Assembly: GCA_026545225.1 (NCBI GenBank)
Contig: CM048850.1
Span: 8,729,501-8,793,500, forward strand
Length of the DNA stretch: 64,000 bases
From: Cornus controversa
Taxonomy: Eukaryota > Streptophyta > Magnoliopsida > Cornales > Cornaceae
Reading direction: 5' to 3'
Under the pieces are notes generated by a model. That model had not been told where the DNA came from. It was given only the letters and a program-made list of their open reading frames with translations, and did no database searches. Positions within the stretch are counted from its first letter, which is position 1; every line of letters starts with the position of its first letter. Below, piece by piece: positions 1 through 13,188 of this stretch. A program made the translations under genes and the position numbers.

Positions 1-1309
1 AAAGTTAGAAGAAGTCACACCCACTATTCACGGGCTACAAACCCGAAGGTCCAGAGTAACTGCTTAGCTAAGTTTTGGGCCTCTCACCTTAGAGAACCAA
101 TCCCTTCTTGCTTTTTATGTGTTCCCTATCTCCTAAAAATGATCATCCAATACAAAGTTTCCAAGCACAACGATTCAACCAAATTCAAGAATTTAACAAA
201 TTCTACACAAGTGCATAATAAGCCACTATAATCTATGTATAACATGTCCAATCATGCATACTACAATGCAATGCCATTTCCTTCACAAGGTATCAACAAA
301 AATGTAATTTTATGAAAAAATATATTTTCATGCATTTTATCAAACATATGGTGCCCTACATGAGTACATGTAATCCTTATAATACATAGGTAATTCAAAT
401 GGACTACATAAATTTCATAATCAACATGTATACCATATATGATCATAATCACAAGCATAACCCACATGTATACACAATTATGCCTATTGTCCATGAATAA
501 AATCTCACACACACATATATTGTTCATGTATCTTAATACCACCATTTTTAGCTAAATATCACATTTAACACTATTATAACAAGAAGAATAACATGAACTC
601 AAAGATAGAAACATTTCAACTCTTCTAATCATGCCAAACCACCATATAACAAGTTGGTAAACCTAGAAAATCAATGTTAAGAGAGTTCTCACACCCCTAC
701 CTCAAATTCCAAGTTTTGAATCCGAAATCCTAAAATCATCGAAGCTCCAATGAACTCCAAATCAAGCTTTGAATCGATCAACTTGTAGAGGGTAGTGTGT
801 AGAACTTTAGTTCTTGCCTCAAGGTCATAATCCCACTCCTATGCCTCCAAATCTTAGAGACAAATGAAAAATGAAAGTGTAGAGAGAGAGAGAGATAAAA
901 AGGGCCAGCCAATATAGAGGGAAATGGAAGTTGAAAATATGATTTTGGCCACTCAATGTCCATATATAAAATATCTCTTACATAAGTTCTCAAATTTGCA
1001 AACTAAACCCTCTTACCTTTCTCATATTGCTCATGTTTATGAGCAAGTTTCAACTAAATACATACTAACAAAATCTCCACTCCACTTTTCACTTTAGTCC
1101 CCCAATTAATCACTTATACCCCTATATCAACTTATAAGAGTTCATAGATGAATTTTGGATCACCTGACTCGTTCTGGGTCCCAAACCCGTACCCCGAGGT
1201 TCATAAAAATCACATAACCCACAAAACACATACTTAAGCAATTTCACATGCTTAATCACAATTAACATGTAATTAATATAAAATAAATTTTTAGGGCTCT
1301 ACAACGTCC
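1..1309 (-). mobile_element. 3' LTR of a Ty3/gypsy element, running off the left edge
   Basis: On the minus strand this begins TGTAGAGCCC at 1309, directly after the end of gypsy internal sequence, and continues past base 1, so the LTR is at least 1.3 kb. Its first part matches 4747-5228, the other LTR copy of the same element; by eye roughly nine bases in ten agree, which suggests an insertion of some age. No coding capacity is expected or seen. Confidence 0.75.
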
Positions 1310-4001
1310 GCACATTTTAGGAATTTCGTCCCCGAAATTAAGGCATAGCCCTAATGGTGAACAACTCGGGATACTTTGAATGAACTTTTTGTTCTTGTTC
1401 CCGTGTAGCCTCCTCAGCTCTGTGGTGCCTCCATAATACCTTGACCAATGGAATGGTCTTTCCTTGTAGCACTTGCTCTCTAGAGTCCATAATCTCTACT
1501 GGTCTTTCCTCCTAGGAAACATCCTCCTCAATCTCAAGATCTGTCCAATCCAAAAGATGCGAAGGATCCGATTTGTACTTTCTTAACATAGAGATGTGAA
1601 AGACATTATACACACTTGACAACTATGGTGGCAATGCGTGCCAAGCAATACGAAACCTCACCAACACAATCCAAGATCTCGAAAGGTCTTATAAACCGTG
1701 GTGACAACTTTCCACTTTGCCCAAACCGCATCAATCCTTTGCGTGGGGCAACTTTGAGAAACACAAGATCTCCAACCTCAAATGCCAATGGTCATCACCT
1801 TCGATCGGCATATCTCTTTTGATGATTCTGAGTCATAATCAACTGTTGTCGTATTGTTTTTATTTTTTTCATAGTCTCCCGGAGTATGTCGGGTCCCAAA
1901 GTCATTACCTTTCCTACCTCGGTCTAACAAACGGGTGACCTACAAGGTCTACTATACAAAGCCTTAAATGGTGTTATCTCAATGTTGAACTGGTAGCTAT
2001 TACTGATGACAAACTCCACTAATGGAAGGTGGTCCTCCCAATTACCCTGAAAGTCTAAGATATAAGCCCGTAACATGTCCTCTAGAATTTTAATGGTTCT
2101 CTTACTCAATGTGTAGCTGACTAAAAGTATCTACATCATCAGTCACTTGAATAGGTAAAAAATGGGCTGTTTTGGTCAATCTATCAACAATGACCCATAC
2201 AACATTGTGCCCCTTTCTAGACCTCAAAAATCTTGTCACAAGATCCATAATAACATACTCCCACTTCCATCATTACCAGTAATGGTTGTAACAAACTCGA
2301 TGGTCTTTGATGTTCTGTCTTAACTTGTTGACAAGTAAGCTACTTAGCCATAAATTGGGCAACATCCTTCTTCATTCCCTTCTACTAACATTGGCGACAC
2401 AAGTTATGGTACATTTTAGTGCCACCAGGGTGTACTGCAAGTTGAGAGCAATGAAACTCTCTAAGAACGTCATCTCTATAAGATGAAGGCACAAATGTCT
2501 TTCCCTTGAATCTCAAGCCCCTATCGGAATGGATATCCCAAGCTTCCACTTCCTCACCACTCGAAATTCGAGTGTGAATGGTTTCCATCTCACCATCTTG
2601 TTGTTGTTCCTCAATCACTCTACTCACTAGAGTTGGTTGAGCAACAAGTGTGAACAATGTCGCTAATTCTCCATCTTCACTAAAATATAAACCTAATTCT
2701 GATATATCTTCTATCATCTTCTATTCACGTATAACAATACTTGTCATGCTACCCTGCGACTTTCTACTCAAGGCATCAGCCACCACATTGACCTTTCCCA
2801 GATGGTAATGTAAATCGAAGTCATAATCCCCCATATACTCCACCCATCTTTATTGCCTCAGGTTTAAATTCTTTTGTGAGAAAACGTATTTGAGACTCTT
2901 ATGGTCTGAGAACACATCAAACTTTTTCTCGTACAAGTAATGCCTCCACATTTTCAATGCAAAAATTACCGCCATCAACTCTAAATCATAAGTCGGGTAA
3001 TTTTTCTCATGTGTCTTTAATTATCGGGAACAATAAGATACAATCCTTTCGGTTTGCATTAAGACACATCCCAGATCATCTCGTGATGCATCATAATATA
3101 TGGTATACCCCAAACCATGTTCAAAAATCACCAAAACTGGAGCGGTAGTCAACTTACCTTTCAATTCTAGAAAAGCATGCTCACAAAAATCATCCCTAAC
3201 AAAATTAACTCCTTTGCGAGTAAGTCGGGTCATAGGCACCGCTAGGCGTGAGAAATCTTTCACAAAACATCAATAGTAACCGGTTAAACCCATGAAACTA
3301 CAGATTTCAAACACACTCTTTGGCCTTTCCCAACTCAACACGGCCTCAATCTTAAAAGGATCCACAAAAACTCCTCCTTTCGATACAACATGCCTGAGGA
3401 ACTTCACTTCCGCTAACCAAAATTCACATTTTTCATATTTGGCATACAACCGGTGTTCTCTCAAAATCGTAATACAATCCTCAAGTGACTCCCATGCTCC
3501 TCCGATGATGATGAGTACCCTAGGATATCATCCACGAACACCATGACAAACTTTTCCAAATAAACACTAAAGACACGGTTCATCAAATCCATGAAAGCTG
3601 CTGGTACATTGGTCAAACCAAACGGCAACCCGAGAAACTCATAATGTTTATATCGGGTACGAAAAGCGGTCTTCGGAATATCCTCCTGCTTGACCCTTAG
3701 TTAATAGTAAACCGATCTCAAATCTATTTTTGAGAAGCATCTCGATCCCTTAAGTTGATCAAATAAGTCATCAATCCTTGCAAAAGATAATTATTTTTTA
3801 TCGTAACTCTATTCAACTTTTAATAATCAATACAAAGTCGTAGGGATCCGTCTTTTTACTTAGCAAAGAGTACCGGAGCTCCCCAAGGTGAATTACTAGG
3901 ACGTACAAAACATTTATCCAACAAATTTTGCAATTGATTTTGTAACTCTTTCAATCCACCGGTGCCATGCGGTACGATGTCATAGAGATAGGCGCGGTAC
4001 C
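1310..4001 (-). mobile_element. Ty3/gypsy internal region (pol remnant)
   Basis: In minus order this holds reverse transcriptase (about 4001-3270), RNase H (about 3263-2950), an HHCC-type region (about 2717-2385) and integrase through its C-terminal part (about 2109-1606; [14 protein letters not shown]). These motifs are typical of plant gypsy polyproteins. The copy is broken in many places. The gag end is missing because a foreign LTR tail adjoins at about 4002. Confidence 0.85.
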
Positions 4002-4746
4002 AGAAATGAGATTAATGGAAAATTATGTATGGGGGATGGTTTTGTAATCTCAATGCTTATGTATTTATGGACATAATCCATTCGGAAACGTAAATTTTAT
4101 GTTTGGACCATATTATACATGTTATGGATCATTTAAGATGTTTTACACCTCATAGAGAATGTATGTATGTTAAGGAATGAGAATTGGACATGAATTGTGT
4201 ATGATTGTTGATCACTTAGGAATTTTGCCGGATTTGCAGTCAAGTGATTACGATGTATCGTAATCCCCATTACGATGTATCGTAATTCTGCAATGCATCA
4301 AAAATTCAATGACAATGGATCGTAGAAATAGATGAAAAATAGCACATTTCGCATGATATTATGAGACATCTATGATGTATCATAGATTACGATGCATCGT
4401 AGTTTGCAGCTAGATTGAGGATATGGGCAATGTTTGGGTGTGCATGTGTGGTCATGTGTGCAGCCTATAGTGATGGATTGATGTTGAGCTATACGTATAT
4501 AGTTGTATGTATGTGATTAAGCTTTCATGTTGATTAAAGGTTGAGATAGTTCATTATGGTTTAATGGATGGACTTACCCTCAGGATTCGGGCTCGAAGAT
4601 GGAATCTCCGGTGACTCAAAAATCGGGGCGTGACAACTTTGTATCAAAATGTGATATCAGAGTGTGATTATTGATGAGTAGTGTCGATGTTTGACTTAAT
4701 CAGCTCCATTTCCCATGCTTTTCCAGGTGTTGAAAGTCGGGGCGTG
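4002..4746 (+). mobile_element. Tail of long gypsy-type LTRs lying inside the minus-strand gypsy element
   Basis: Two successive stretches end in the same LTR terminus, GGGGCGTGACA, at about 4636 and 4746. A primer-binding-site-like sequence, TGATATCAGAG, follows the first. The family resembles the LTRs at 35538-38167 and 60129-62626. A cluster of short palindromes lies at 4236-4400. The left boundary with gypsy sequence is abrupt, consistent with insertion followed by deletion. Confidence 0.6.
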
Positions 4747-5228
4747 ACACCTAAGGTCCCAATTCCACTGCTATGCCTTCAAATCTTAGAGAGAAGTAAA
4801 GAATGAAAGTGTAGAGAGAGAGAAAAAGGGCTAGCCAATAGAGAGAGGGGGAAGTTGAAAAACTAATTTTGACCACTCAATATCCATATATAAAATATCT
4901 CTTACACAAGTTCTCAAATTTGGAAACTAAACCCTCCAACTAATTTTCTCATATTGCTCCTTTGTAATGAGTAAGTTTCAACTAATTACATACTAACAAA
5001 ATCTCCTCTCCACTTTTCACTTTAGTCCCCCAATTAATTACTTACATCCCTATATCAACTTCTAAGAGTTCATAGACGCATTCCAGGTCACCCCACTTGT
5101 TCTGGGTCCCATACTCGTACCCCAAGGTTCATAAAAATCACATAACCCACAAAACACATACTTAATTTCGCATGCTTAATCACAATTAACACGTAATTAA
5201 CATAAAATATTATTTTTGAGGCTCTACA
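4747..5228 (-). mobile_element. Partial 5' LTR of the left-edge gypsy element
   Basis: On minus this begins TGTAGAGCCTC at 5228 and parallels 820-1309 base for base over most of its length, including the GA-rich run at 4814-4824. It is cut off at 4747, where the foreign LTR tail begins. Confidence 0.75.
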
Positions 5229-5532
5229 GTTTTGGAGCGCCATGTCATTGTTTTGGAATATCCAGTTTTGGCTAATGGAGGCTCCACATTGGACTCTCCA
5301 GAATTTTCACTAGCCAAAAATAATAACATTTTATTTATTTTTTATTTTATTAATATTTAATAATCATAATTTTTACTAAATTAATGAATTTAAGCCTTAA
5401 ATAAATGAAAATTCGTACCATATATAACATATGAGAATTAAAATATAACTCCTGTGGGGTTTAAAAGGTAAATGGAAGTGAAAGAATAGTGTAATCATAT
5501 AAATAAAAGATATGATGTATTTTTAACAAAAA
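5229..5532. other. AT-rich spacer, no gene seen
   Basis: This holds a short perfect inverted pair, TTTTGGCTA at about 5264 and TAGCCAAAA at about 5311, around a GGCTCCACATTGG segment. It could be a worn MITE remnant, but I see no convincing ends or target duplication. Confidence 0.4.
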
Positions 5533-5628
5533 CATGCATATGGCTAAGTGGTTGGAGTGCTTGCATTTTGATTTCGTGGCAGTGTTTGAATCTTGGCAAG
5601 TGTCGAATTTAAAAAAAAAAAAAAAAAA
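5533..5628 (+). mobile_element. tRNA-derived SINE-like fragment
   Basis: TGGCTAAGTGG at 5541-5551 fits the pol III A-box pattern TRGYnnAnnGG. GTTTGAATC at 5584-5592 fits the B box with one mismatch, 33 bases further on. An A18 tail follows at 5611-5628. Box order, spacing and poly(A) are those of a tRNA-derived SINE. No cloverleaf can be folded, so it is not a tRNA gene. No target duplication was found. Confidence 0.45.
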
Positions 5629-5776
5629 CCAAGTGAAACGGCATTGTTTAACTTGAAGAAAAACAAATAATAATAATAATAATAGGCCGCAATTGTCACA
5701 TTGGGGCCCACAATTCGAGCGAGCCCAATGTGGGCTCTCTTCGTCAGATTGGGCTGCAACCATGCTCCTGTATCCC

Positions 5777-6871
5777 TATGTATCCCTATCTAGGTGAAGT
5801 TCTATGATATTCCTCTCCAATTTTAGACCTTAAGTGGTCTGAGATACATTGCAAGTGGCATAGGTAAACCTCTTTATGTTGATCAACCTACACAACACCT
5901 TACCCTTGCTCATTCCCCTATGGCCATTACTAACATGGTGCATAGGCATGTTTCAACCACATTTCCCTCTTGTTATTCAAACTCTCGCCCAGAAACCAAC
6001 CAACCCCGCCCCCCCCCCCCCCCCCCCCCCCACTGCCCAATCCTGAACCATTTATCCCCACTACAAATGCTTCTGTCCACAAACCCATCAACATTGTCAT
6101 TGATTTGTCACCTTTCAAACTTCGATCCCATGTTATTCCTACCTCCCCCACACCCATTCACTAACCCCCTTCATCCACCAATGCTCCCAAGACATTCTCC
6201 AAGCCCATCAAGCTCAAAGTATGCCTTAAACTGGTTTAAGGGGTTAATTGGTCACCATAAATCCTCCTCCAAATGGCCATCTCTGCACGGAATATTATGG
6301 GCTCAATTTCCCTATTAAGCAAGCTAAACTAAAATCCTTCTTGTATGAACAAAACATTAGTATTCTAGTTATCTTTGAAACTAAGGTTCACCATTCAAAC
6401 ATGAACTTTGTTCTCTTCGACATTATGGGTTTCAACTCCACCAATTGGTCCTTTCTGCATAACTCCTCCTCCTCTGATATGGGTAGGATATGGATCATTT
6501 TCAACCCCTCTGAGTACAGCCTGCATGTCCTTGAAGAAACAAGTCAAGTTATCCACTGCATTACTACTGAGTTGTCAAACAACTCCATTTTCAATGTCTC
6601 ATTCATTTATGGATTAAATTCCAGAATTGGGAGACAAAGATTATGGATCAATCTTACCAATCATTCTATATTTATTGTCCACCAACCATGGCTTATTTTG
6701 AGAGATTTCAACAATGTGCTTCACATTAATGAGAGACATGGAGACTCTTTAAGATGGACTACTGAAATGGCCAACTTCAATGCATTTACCACTTCAAATT
6801 GCCTTGAAGACCTCAGATAATCAGGTATTTTCTTCACTTGGTCAAATCATAGTATTAGTTCAGCTAATATC
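5777..6871 (+). mobile_element. L1-type LINE, 5' part (ORF1 end and endonuclease)
   Basis: The element is 5'-truncated in ORF1, whose conserved plant L1 stretch LRYIASGIGKPLYVD is read at about 5830-5880. A long C homopolymer begins near 6009. The AP-type endonuclease of ORF2 runs about 6300-6830, with ILVIFETKV, VSFIYG and WLILRDFNNVLHINERHG; the usual GDFN motif reads RDFN here. ORF2 is interrupted at 6871 by a solo LTR and resumes at 9143. Stops and frame changes throughout mark it as inactive. Confidence 0.85.
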
Positions 6872-9137
6872 TGATGGTCTGGAAAACCCATGAACATGTT
6901 TGTCTAAGTTTTAATGTCAAAAGGATCTGTAAGGGCATTACTGTCATTTCACTTTAAATGCTAATTCCGGGTATTGCTTCATGAATTATTTGCTTGCCTT
7001 GTAAAATTAATTCTTGCTAGGGTTTCTTTCAAATTCAAAGAAAAGGGTGATATTTTTTTTAAAAAGGGGAGAGAAAGTTATTTCATGGTGATGATGTGGC
7101 ATTTTATAGTTCCATTTATTTGCTTAATTGAATGCTTTTCATTTACATATTGCTTTTCGGTTGATAGTGTATAGACATATACATAATATTATATATATAT
7201 TTTATTAAAGCTAGGGTTTTTAGATGAGAGCACAAGTGGATGGTATATATACATGTGTTATAGCAGATGAGTTGTGTAGAGAAAGGATAAAGGTGCAAAC
7301 GGTACTGGATAAAAACAGAGATACAGAGTTAAATACAGGGAAAAACAAAGCTTTCGGGAAAATGGGTTTGGTGAGGAAGAAGGTCTGAGAGAGAGTGAGA
7401 GAGTGAGTTGTGAAAAGAGAAATCGAGAGAGAGAAGATGTGTGTGGGTGAGCTCGGATCCTTAACAACATGATCTCTGCTCGTGTCTTCTCCGATCTGAT
7501 CCAGCGTCCTCTCCAATGTGAGCTCGCATTTACTTCGGTTTGAGCTCGTATCTTCTCCGATCCGTTTCAGCGATCTCAAGTTTCGAAACACTGAGTTGTT
7601 ACTCAACGTTGCTATACTCTGAATTTCTGGTTTGGTATCAGCGGTATCAAAATTCTGAAGCTGTGATTTTGTTCTTCGACTATGTCATATACTGAATCTC
7701 ACTATTCATCTTCATCGATCACTCACCAAACCTCTGTTCACAAATACATGGTATAATCCTTCCTTTCTACACTTATATACACATCACAGGTGCACTCTTA
7801 TGGTTGATTTGTGATTTTGGTTTCTTCCATACTTGAGTTTATGATTATACTTATTTCTGGAATCACGTTCATCTGTTCAGGTATTTGGGATTCTGAGTTT
7901 GTGAGAGTAATAGTATGTTCTGTGTTCATGAATATCCTGTGTTTGAATTTATGAAAGTTCAAGTAATATATATTGCTGTTCATATATTATGAATCTACTA
8001 ATTGATGCTGATTCCCTGCATTGCTGATCTTTGAATCTGGAAATCGATCTTGCTGAACTAGTACTTCTAATGGTCCATCTGATGATACAGAGTTGATATA
8101 TATATTGATTTGGATTTGAAATTACAGGTATGTCTATTTGGAACTGAATTTGCTGAAATGGATTTGATCATGCTGAATTGGAATTTGATTTGCTGAATTG
8201 GAATTTAAATTTGCTGAATTGGAATTGCATATTGTAGATTTGGAATTGTTGTGGTGTTGACATGGAATTGCTGATTTGATATTCTAGAATTGCTATTTTC
8301 GAGATTCTGATAGTGCTTATGCTGTCTACCTTGTTAAACTACTTGAGCTACTAATTTTTACTCTAATTGTAGCTGTGTTCATTTGTAAAAACAGGTACAA
8401 AGACAAAGAAATTCCTGGACGAGTATCAGAAGAGAATTCTAAGCTAAATGGAAGTCTAATAAGCTAAGGACAGGATTCCTTGGAGAAGTAGATTTCTACA
8501 AGATCGTTGCAGTTACACTTTAGGGTGTACTACTTGAGGACATATCATTGAAGAATTTCAAGTGTCGTTACCTGCCAAGAAGACAAGTGACCGTGTCATT
8601 GTCGTACCAGACCTTGGGGACTATTTATCCAAGTTTTTGAAGATTTGAAGATTGATCTTTGAAGACCAACAAACAAAGCTTGAAGACATTGCTGTTGCTC
8701 AAGACATTGAACTGACTCCACTATCACTATGTATAGTCTGAGTATTGGGATATTTTGGACAGGGGGAGTGTGAGTGATTGTGGTGAGATTGAGGTGAGAT
8801 AACTTGGGATTTGGGAAGCCTAAGTTGGGATTGAGAGCGGAAAAGTTGTTATGAAATTTGGTGAGAGTGGTTCAGGCCTAGGGAGACTATGAACTGGGTG
8901 AGTGTTGGAGCAAACTATATTGTGAGTTGGGTGAGTGAGAGAGTGATTGAGAGAATTACTGTACTACCCTTTCATACATAGTGGAGCTCAGTTGGAAGAG
9001 GTTTTTTCCCACCTTGGGGTTTCCTCTATAAATCTGTGTGTCCATTAATTGTGTGATTGCATGTGACAGCCTAAACTTGCAATATTAAGAAGAAAAATCG
9101 AATAACCTATTCACCCCCTCCTCCTCTAAGTTTATCA
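6872..9137 (+). mobile_element. Solo LTR (TG...CA, 2266 bp) inserted in the LINE
   Basis: It begins TGATGGTCTGG and ends AAGTTTATCA, and is flanked on both sides by ATATC (6867-6871 and 9138-9142), a perfect 5-bp target duplication. LINE endonuclease sequence reads on across the site. There is no pol and no second LTR, so it is a solo LTR or a non-coding element. The end segment before TTATCA (ATTCACCCCCTCCTCC) recalls copia LTRs of the SIRE type. A TATA-like TATATATACATG lies near 7245, and imperfect repeats around GCTGAATTGGAATT lie at about 8155-8230. Confidence 0.8.
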
Positions 9138-9142
9138 ATATC

Positions 9143-12100
9143 TCTAGAAAAGTTGATGGGGCTATTGTTAACAATAAATGGAACTCTATATTCCCCAACT
9201 CTAAATTCATTTTCTCCGTTAGGGGGTGTTTAAGCCCCGTTATTGTCAATCTTGGTCCTCTCACTGTTTTTAGATCACTGTCTTTCAAATTCTTTAGCTT
9301 TTGGGCATCTCACCTTTCTTTTCACACCATAGTTGCATATTTGTGGAACATAAATATCACTGGAACAAACTTGTATGGAGTTGTCCATCGATTGAAAATG
9401 GTCAAACACCCTCTCAAATCCCTGAATAAGAATGAGTTTAGTAATGTATCCTATAGAGTCAAGGATAGTAAATCTGAGATTTTAAATTGCCGAACAAGAC
9501 TAGACTTAATTCTACTGATCCTTTCCTCAAATCTTTAGAAAAAAACCTTCTCCATTTGTATACTCATTATAAATTTTGTGAGGAACAATTCTGGAAACAA
9601 AAATCCAGAATTAGGTGGTTGTCCTCAAGTGACCAGAATACCTCTTTTTCTTCAAAATGGTCAACTGCAGGCAAAATAAGAAGAAGATTTTATCCATCAC
9701 CAACTCCATTGATGATACCATTACTGACAAACATGCAGTCATCGAAACATTTATCTCTCATTTCTAATCCCTTTTTGGACAAGCTGCTCCTTAACCTGGC
9801 ATCCATACATTATCACAGTTCATTGCTAATCCCATTTTATCCCATTTCCATCAGATAATCACCTCTATCCCCACAGACCTTGAGATTAAACAGTGTCTTT
9901 CCTTATTTGGCAATAATAAGTCACCTGGTCCTGATGGGTTCACCACTCTCTTCTTCAAAAGTTATTAGGACATTATATGACCTGATATCACAATGGCAAT
10001 TAAAAAATTCTTAATTTCAGGGAAGATATAGAAAGAAATCAACTTCACTCTTATTGCCCTTGTCATAAGATTTAGAATGCCTCTATAGTGAATGACTTTA
10101 GGCCAATTTCTTGTAGCAACATCCTCTACAAATGCATCTCCAATCTGCTTATTTTAAAATTAAAGCCAGTTTTTCTATACTTCATAAATGATTCACAATC
10201 AGCCGTTGTCAATCTTTTTGGCTCAAGAACTCCTCAAGGATTACCATAGGCACTCTAGTCCACCAAGATGTCCTATTAAAGTTGATTTGAGAAAGGCCTT
10301 TGATACTATGGGATAGTCTTTTTTGTTAGATACCCTTCAGTTGATAGGTTTTCCCTCCATCTTCATTTATTGGGTTTAGCTATGTATCACATCTCTTTAT
10401 TTCTCAATCTCCATCATTAAAGAATGTCATAGTTTTTTCAAGGTTTGCAGGGGAGTAAGGCAGGGTCACCCATTGTCGCCATTTTTGTTTGTTTTAGTAA
10501 TGGAAATTCATTTTTTAATCCTAAATAAAACCGCATCAAACAACTCTGACTTTGCTCACCAATGAAGATGTCAAAGCCTTGATCTCACTCACTTTATCTT
10601 TGCTGATGACCTATTCTTATTTGCAAGAGGGCCACTGAGTCCTATTTTAGTTTTAAAAGATGGGCTTGACACTTTTTGTTCTTTCTCTGGGCTAGTTGCA
10701 GATAACTTGAAAAGCCATATCTTAATCTCTACTTTCTCTGAGGCAACACAGCAATCCATCTTTGATCTACTGTAGTTTAGCAGTTGCACCTTGTCTTACA
10801 CTTACCTTGGAGTGCCCCTTATCTCTAAGTTCCAGTGATTACAGTTCTTTGGTCACAAAAATTACTGGAAGGATTACACATTGGTCTAGCAAGCTCCTCT
10901 CCCATGTTGGGAGTCTACAACTTTGCAAATTAGTGCTTTGTGGTTTGCAGTTCTATTAGATGAATGTCTTATCTTTCCAAAATAGGTTATGGCCACCATT
11001 AAATCACTTTTAAGAAATTTACTATGGTCTAGCTCTTCTTTGTTAAAAAAGAAAGCCAAAGTTTCTTGGTCTTAAATTCTCCTTCCAAAATAAAATGGTG
11101 GACTTGGTCTTCTAGTCTTGGGTACACTCAATAGGGCTACCATGACTAAACAAATATGATATCCTATCCCTTCAGCAATCCAAACAACTTGTGGTCCAAG
11201 TGGATCAACTCCTCAGTCTTGAAAGGTAAGAATTTTTGGGAGCCAAAGTGCCCTAGTTATTGTTTATCGTCCACAAGGAAAATAATGTAGCTAAGACCCC
11301 TATCCAGACCACTCATCACCTTAAGGATTGGAAATGGCTGCCATACTTCCTTTGGTTTGATTCATAGCACCAATGTGGTCCTTCGATTTGTAAAATTTAG
11401 AACAATTGCACTCTTACCACTGCATTGGGAAGATATGCAATGGTTAGCTCTATTATCATTAATGCAAGTGGAATATTCCTTACTTTCTTTAGAAAGTCAT
11501 CCCTGAGCTCAAAAATACCAATCAACTTCCCCCCTTTGATCCAACCAAACCTGATTATTTTATGTGGATTATGCTCCCAAAGTTTTCCTTCTCACTCACT
11601 GTTGAGACCATTTCTCCACCATCATCTCCCTTATCTAGTCTAATTTAGTATAGTTTATACCTCAAATTCCAAAGCACAGTTTCATCCAATGGCTAGCTGC
11701 ACTTGAAAGACTTTCCACTCTTGATAGACCCTCCATGGTTTACAATCATATTCCAAATTGTTGTTGCTTATGTCTCTTTACACCAGAGTCCCACTCTCAC
11801 CATCTTTTTCAATGTCCCTTTTCTTTTGAAATATGGAACTACTTTCAAAGAATGCTCAATTTTAACATCACCCCTTCCAGTTGGCATGATCCCCTATCTA
11901 CAACTGTATCCACATGGACTCATCCAATGCTTCATATTTCACACAAACTGGTTTTAGCAGCTGCTATTTACTTCATCTGGAAGGAAAGGAAATGGTTCTT
12001 TAAGGATATATAAAGCCTCCACTGCACCAATAGTCATTAACTCCATCATTGAAGTAGTCAAGCTCAGACTCCACTCCTGCACATTCAAGAACTGCAAAGC

Positions 12101-12412
12101 AGCAAGAATTTTAGCATCAACATGGCATCTCCCAAGTTCCTTCTTTAGGTCACCAAGGAAACCACCTGACAGTCTCAGAATGGAAACTTAGTCTCCCATC
12201 TAACTCACTCTGGCTCTTCTCTGTCTCTGATGCCATGATGCTGCTCTTCTCTTCTTTTACGCTTTGTTTCAAACACATGTTCTATTGTTTATTTCCAATT
12301 TTTCGCGGATTGGTTGTTTGTCAACCTTGTTGCTACAATGTAGCTTTGTAACTCCTTTGCTGCATCTTGTAAAATTTTCATGTATAAATACAACTAACCC
12401 TTACACAAAAAA
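9143..12412 (+). mobile_element. L1-type LINE, 3' part (RT and zf-RVT)
   Basis: ORF2 continues from the endonuclease end (WNSIFPNSKF, about 9175). Reverse transcriptase motifs follow in order: NKSPGPDGFTTLFFKSY (about 9915), VDLRKAFDT (10275), RGVRQGHPLSPFLFVL (10450), FADDLFLFARG with the catalytic Asp pair (10598) and YLGVPLIS (10800). The C-terminal zinc-binding zf-RVT region with HHLFQCPFSFEIWNYF is at 11735-11990. A-rich sequence ends the element near 12412. Several stops and frame changes show that the copy is dead. Together with 5777-6871 it is about 4.4 kb of LINE. Confidence 0.88.
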
Positions 12413-12749
12413 ATTAAATAAATGAAATTATATAACTCCTCAAAGAAAAATATGGAGTACTTTTAATGACATTTGTGGATTATAGGAGTGCTTTCAAAGA
12501 ATAATATATTGTTTTATTTGGTTTGATTTTATTTATTTAAAAAAAAAATTAGTGGATCGTGAGACTACTTTTAATTTGTACAATACGCATATCATTTTCC
12601 CAAAATAAAAATGACTTTAATGAGTTATGTTTCTGCCAAGTATTTTAGAGAGGAGGATTCGATATAGAAAATTTTGAAATTATTTTACACAAAATTTAGT
12701 ACTCTCATAGTTGAACTTACACCCTTATATTATCAGTTCGTGCTATTAC
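12413..12749. other. AT-rich spacer, nothing recognised
   Basis: Low-complexity AT-rich DNA between the LINE tail and a copia LTR. No coding or element signal was seen. Confidence 0.4.
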
Positions 12750-13172
12750 TGTTGCACAGAATTATGTTGGATATAGGACATGATTTAATATATATATATA
12801 TATATATATTGTTTTTCATTGTACAACTACACCTACAAAGGAGACGAGATTCCACTATGATTGCTATAGAGACATTACAACAATAAGTAAAAATACAGGA
12901 CCCCTCCACAAGACTCCCTCTCGTCATTGGTATTCTCTCCACTCTACTAACCCATAAACTACCTCTAGCCATCAATTTTCTCATGACGCTACATCTCTCT
13001 CAATCTCATAAGTCTCTACCTATAGCATACGTGTGTATTTATAGAATCCAAAACTTAATTCCTTGTTCGAGAACTTGGAGCCGAAGACTTGTCTAACAAG
13101 AAATTACCTAATAAAATGTAACTCTAAAATAGAAACCTAATTCAACTAAGATTTGAGACACAATACCTAACA
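12750..13172 (-). mobile_element. Ty1/copia 3' LTR with its polypurine tract
   Basis: On minus the LTR begins TGTTAGGTATTG at 13172, directly after a purine tract GAGGTGGAGAT (13173-13183), and ends TGCAACA at 12750. The tract and start match the copia elements at 39667 and 59019. A (TA)n run lies at about 12788-12809. No coding part of the element is attached. Confidence 0.65.
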
Positions 13173-13188
13173 ATCTCCACCTCGGCTC

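Noticed and set aside
5541-5592. Functional tRNA gene
   Set aside because: A and B boxes are present, but no acceptor stem or anticodon arm can be formed and a poly(A) tail follows, which fits a SINE.
5240-5776. MITE with TTTTGGCTA inverted pair and CCCAATGTGGGCTC words
   Set aside because: Terminal repeats do not match over any length and no target duplication was found.
6009-6031. C and G homopolymers (also near 19856 and 49044) as functional elements
   Set aside because: They look like ordinary mononucleotide runs, and their exact length is unreliable in assemblies.
5920-6318. Proline-rich open frame with a C-run, considered as a host protein
   Set aside because: It lies inside the LINE between ORF1 and endonuclease. 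The proline run comes from a C homopolymer.
7220-7606. 128-codon open frame on minus
   Set aside because: It lies within a non-coding solo LTR and reads as low-complexity Ser/Leu-rich sequence.
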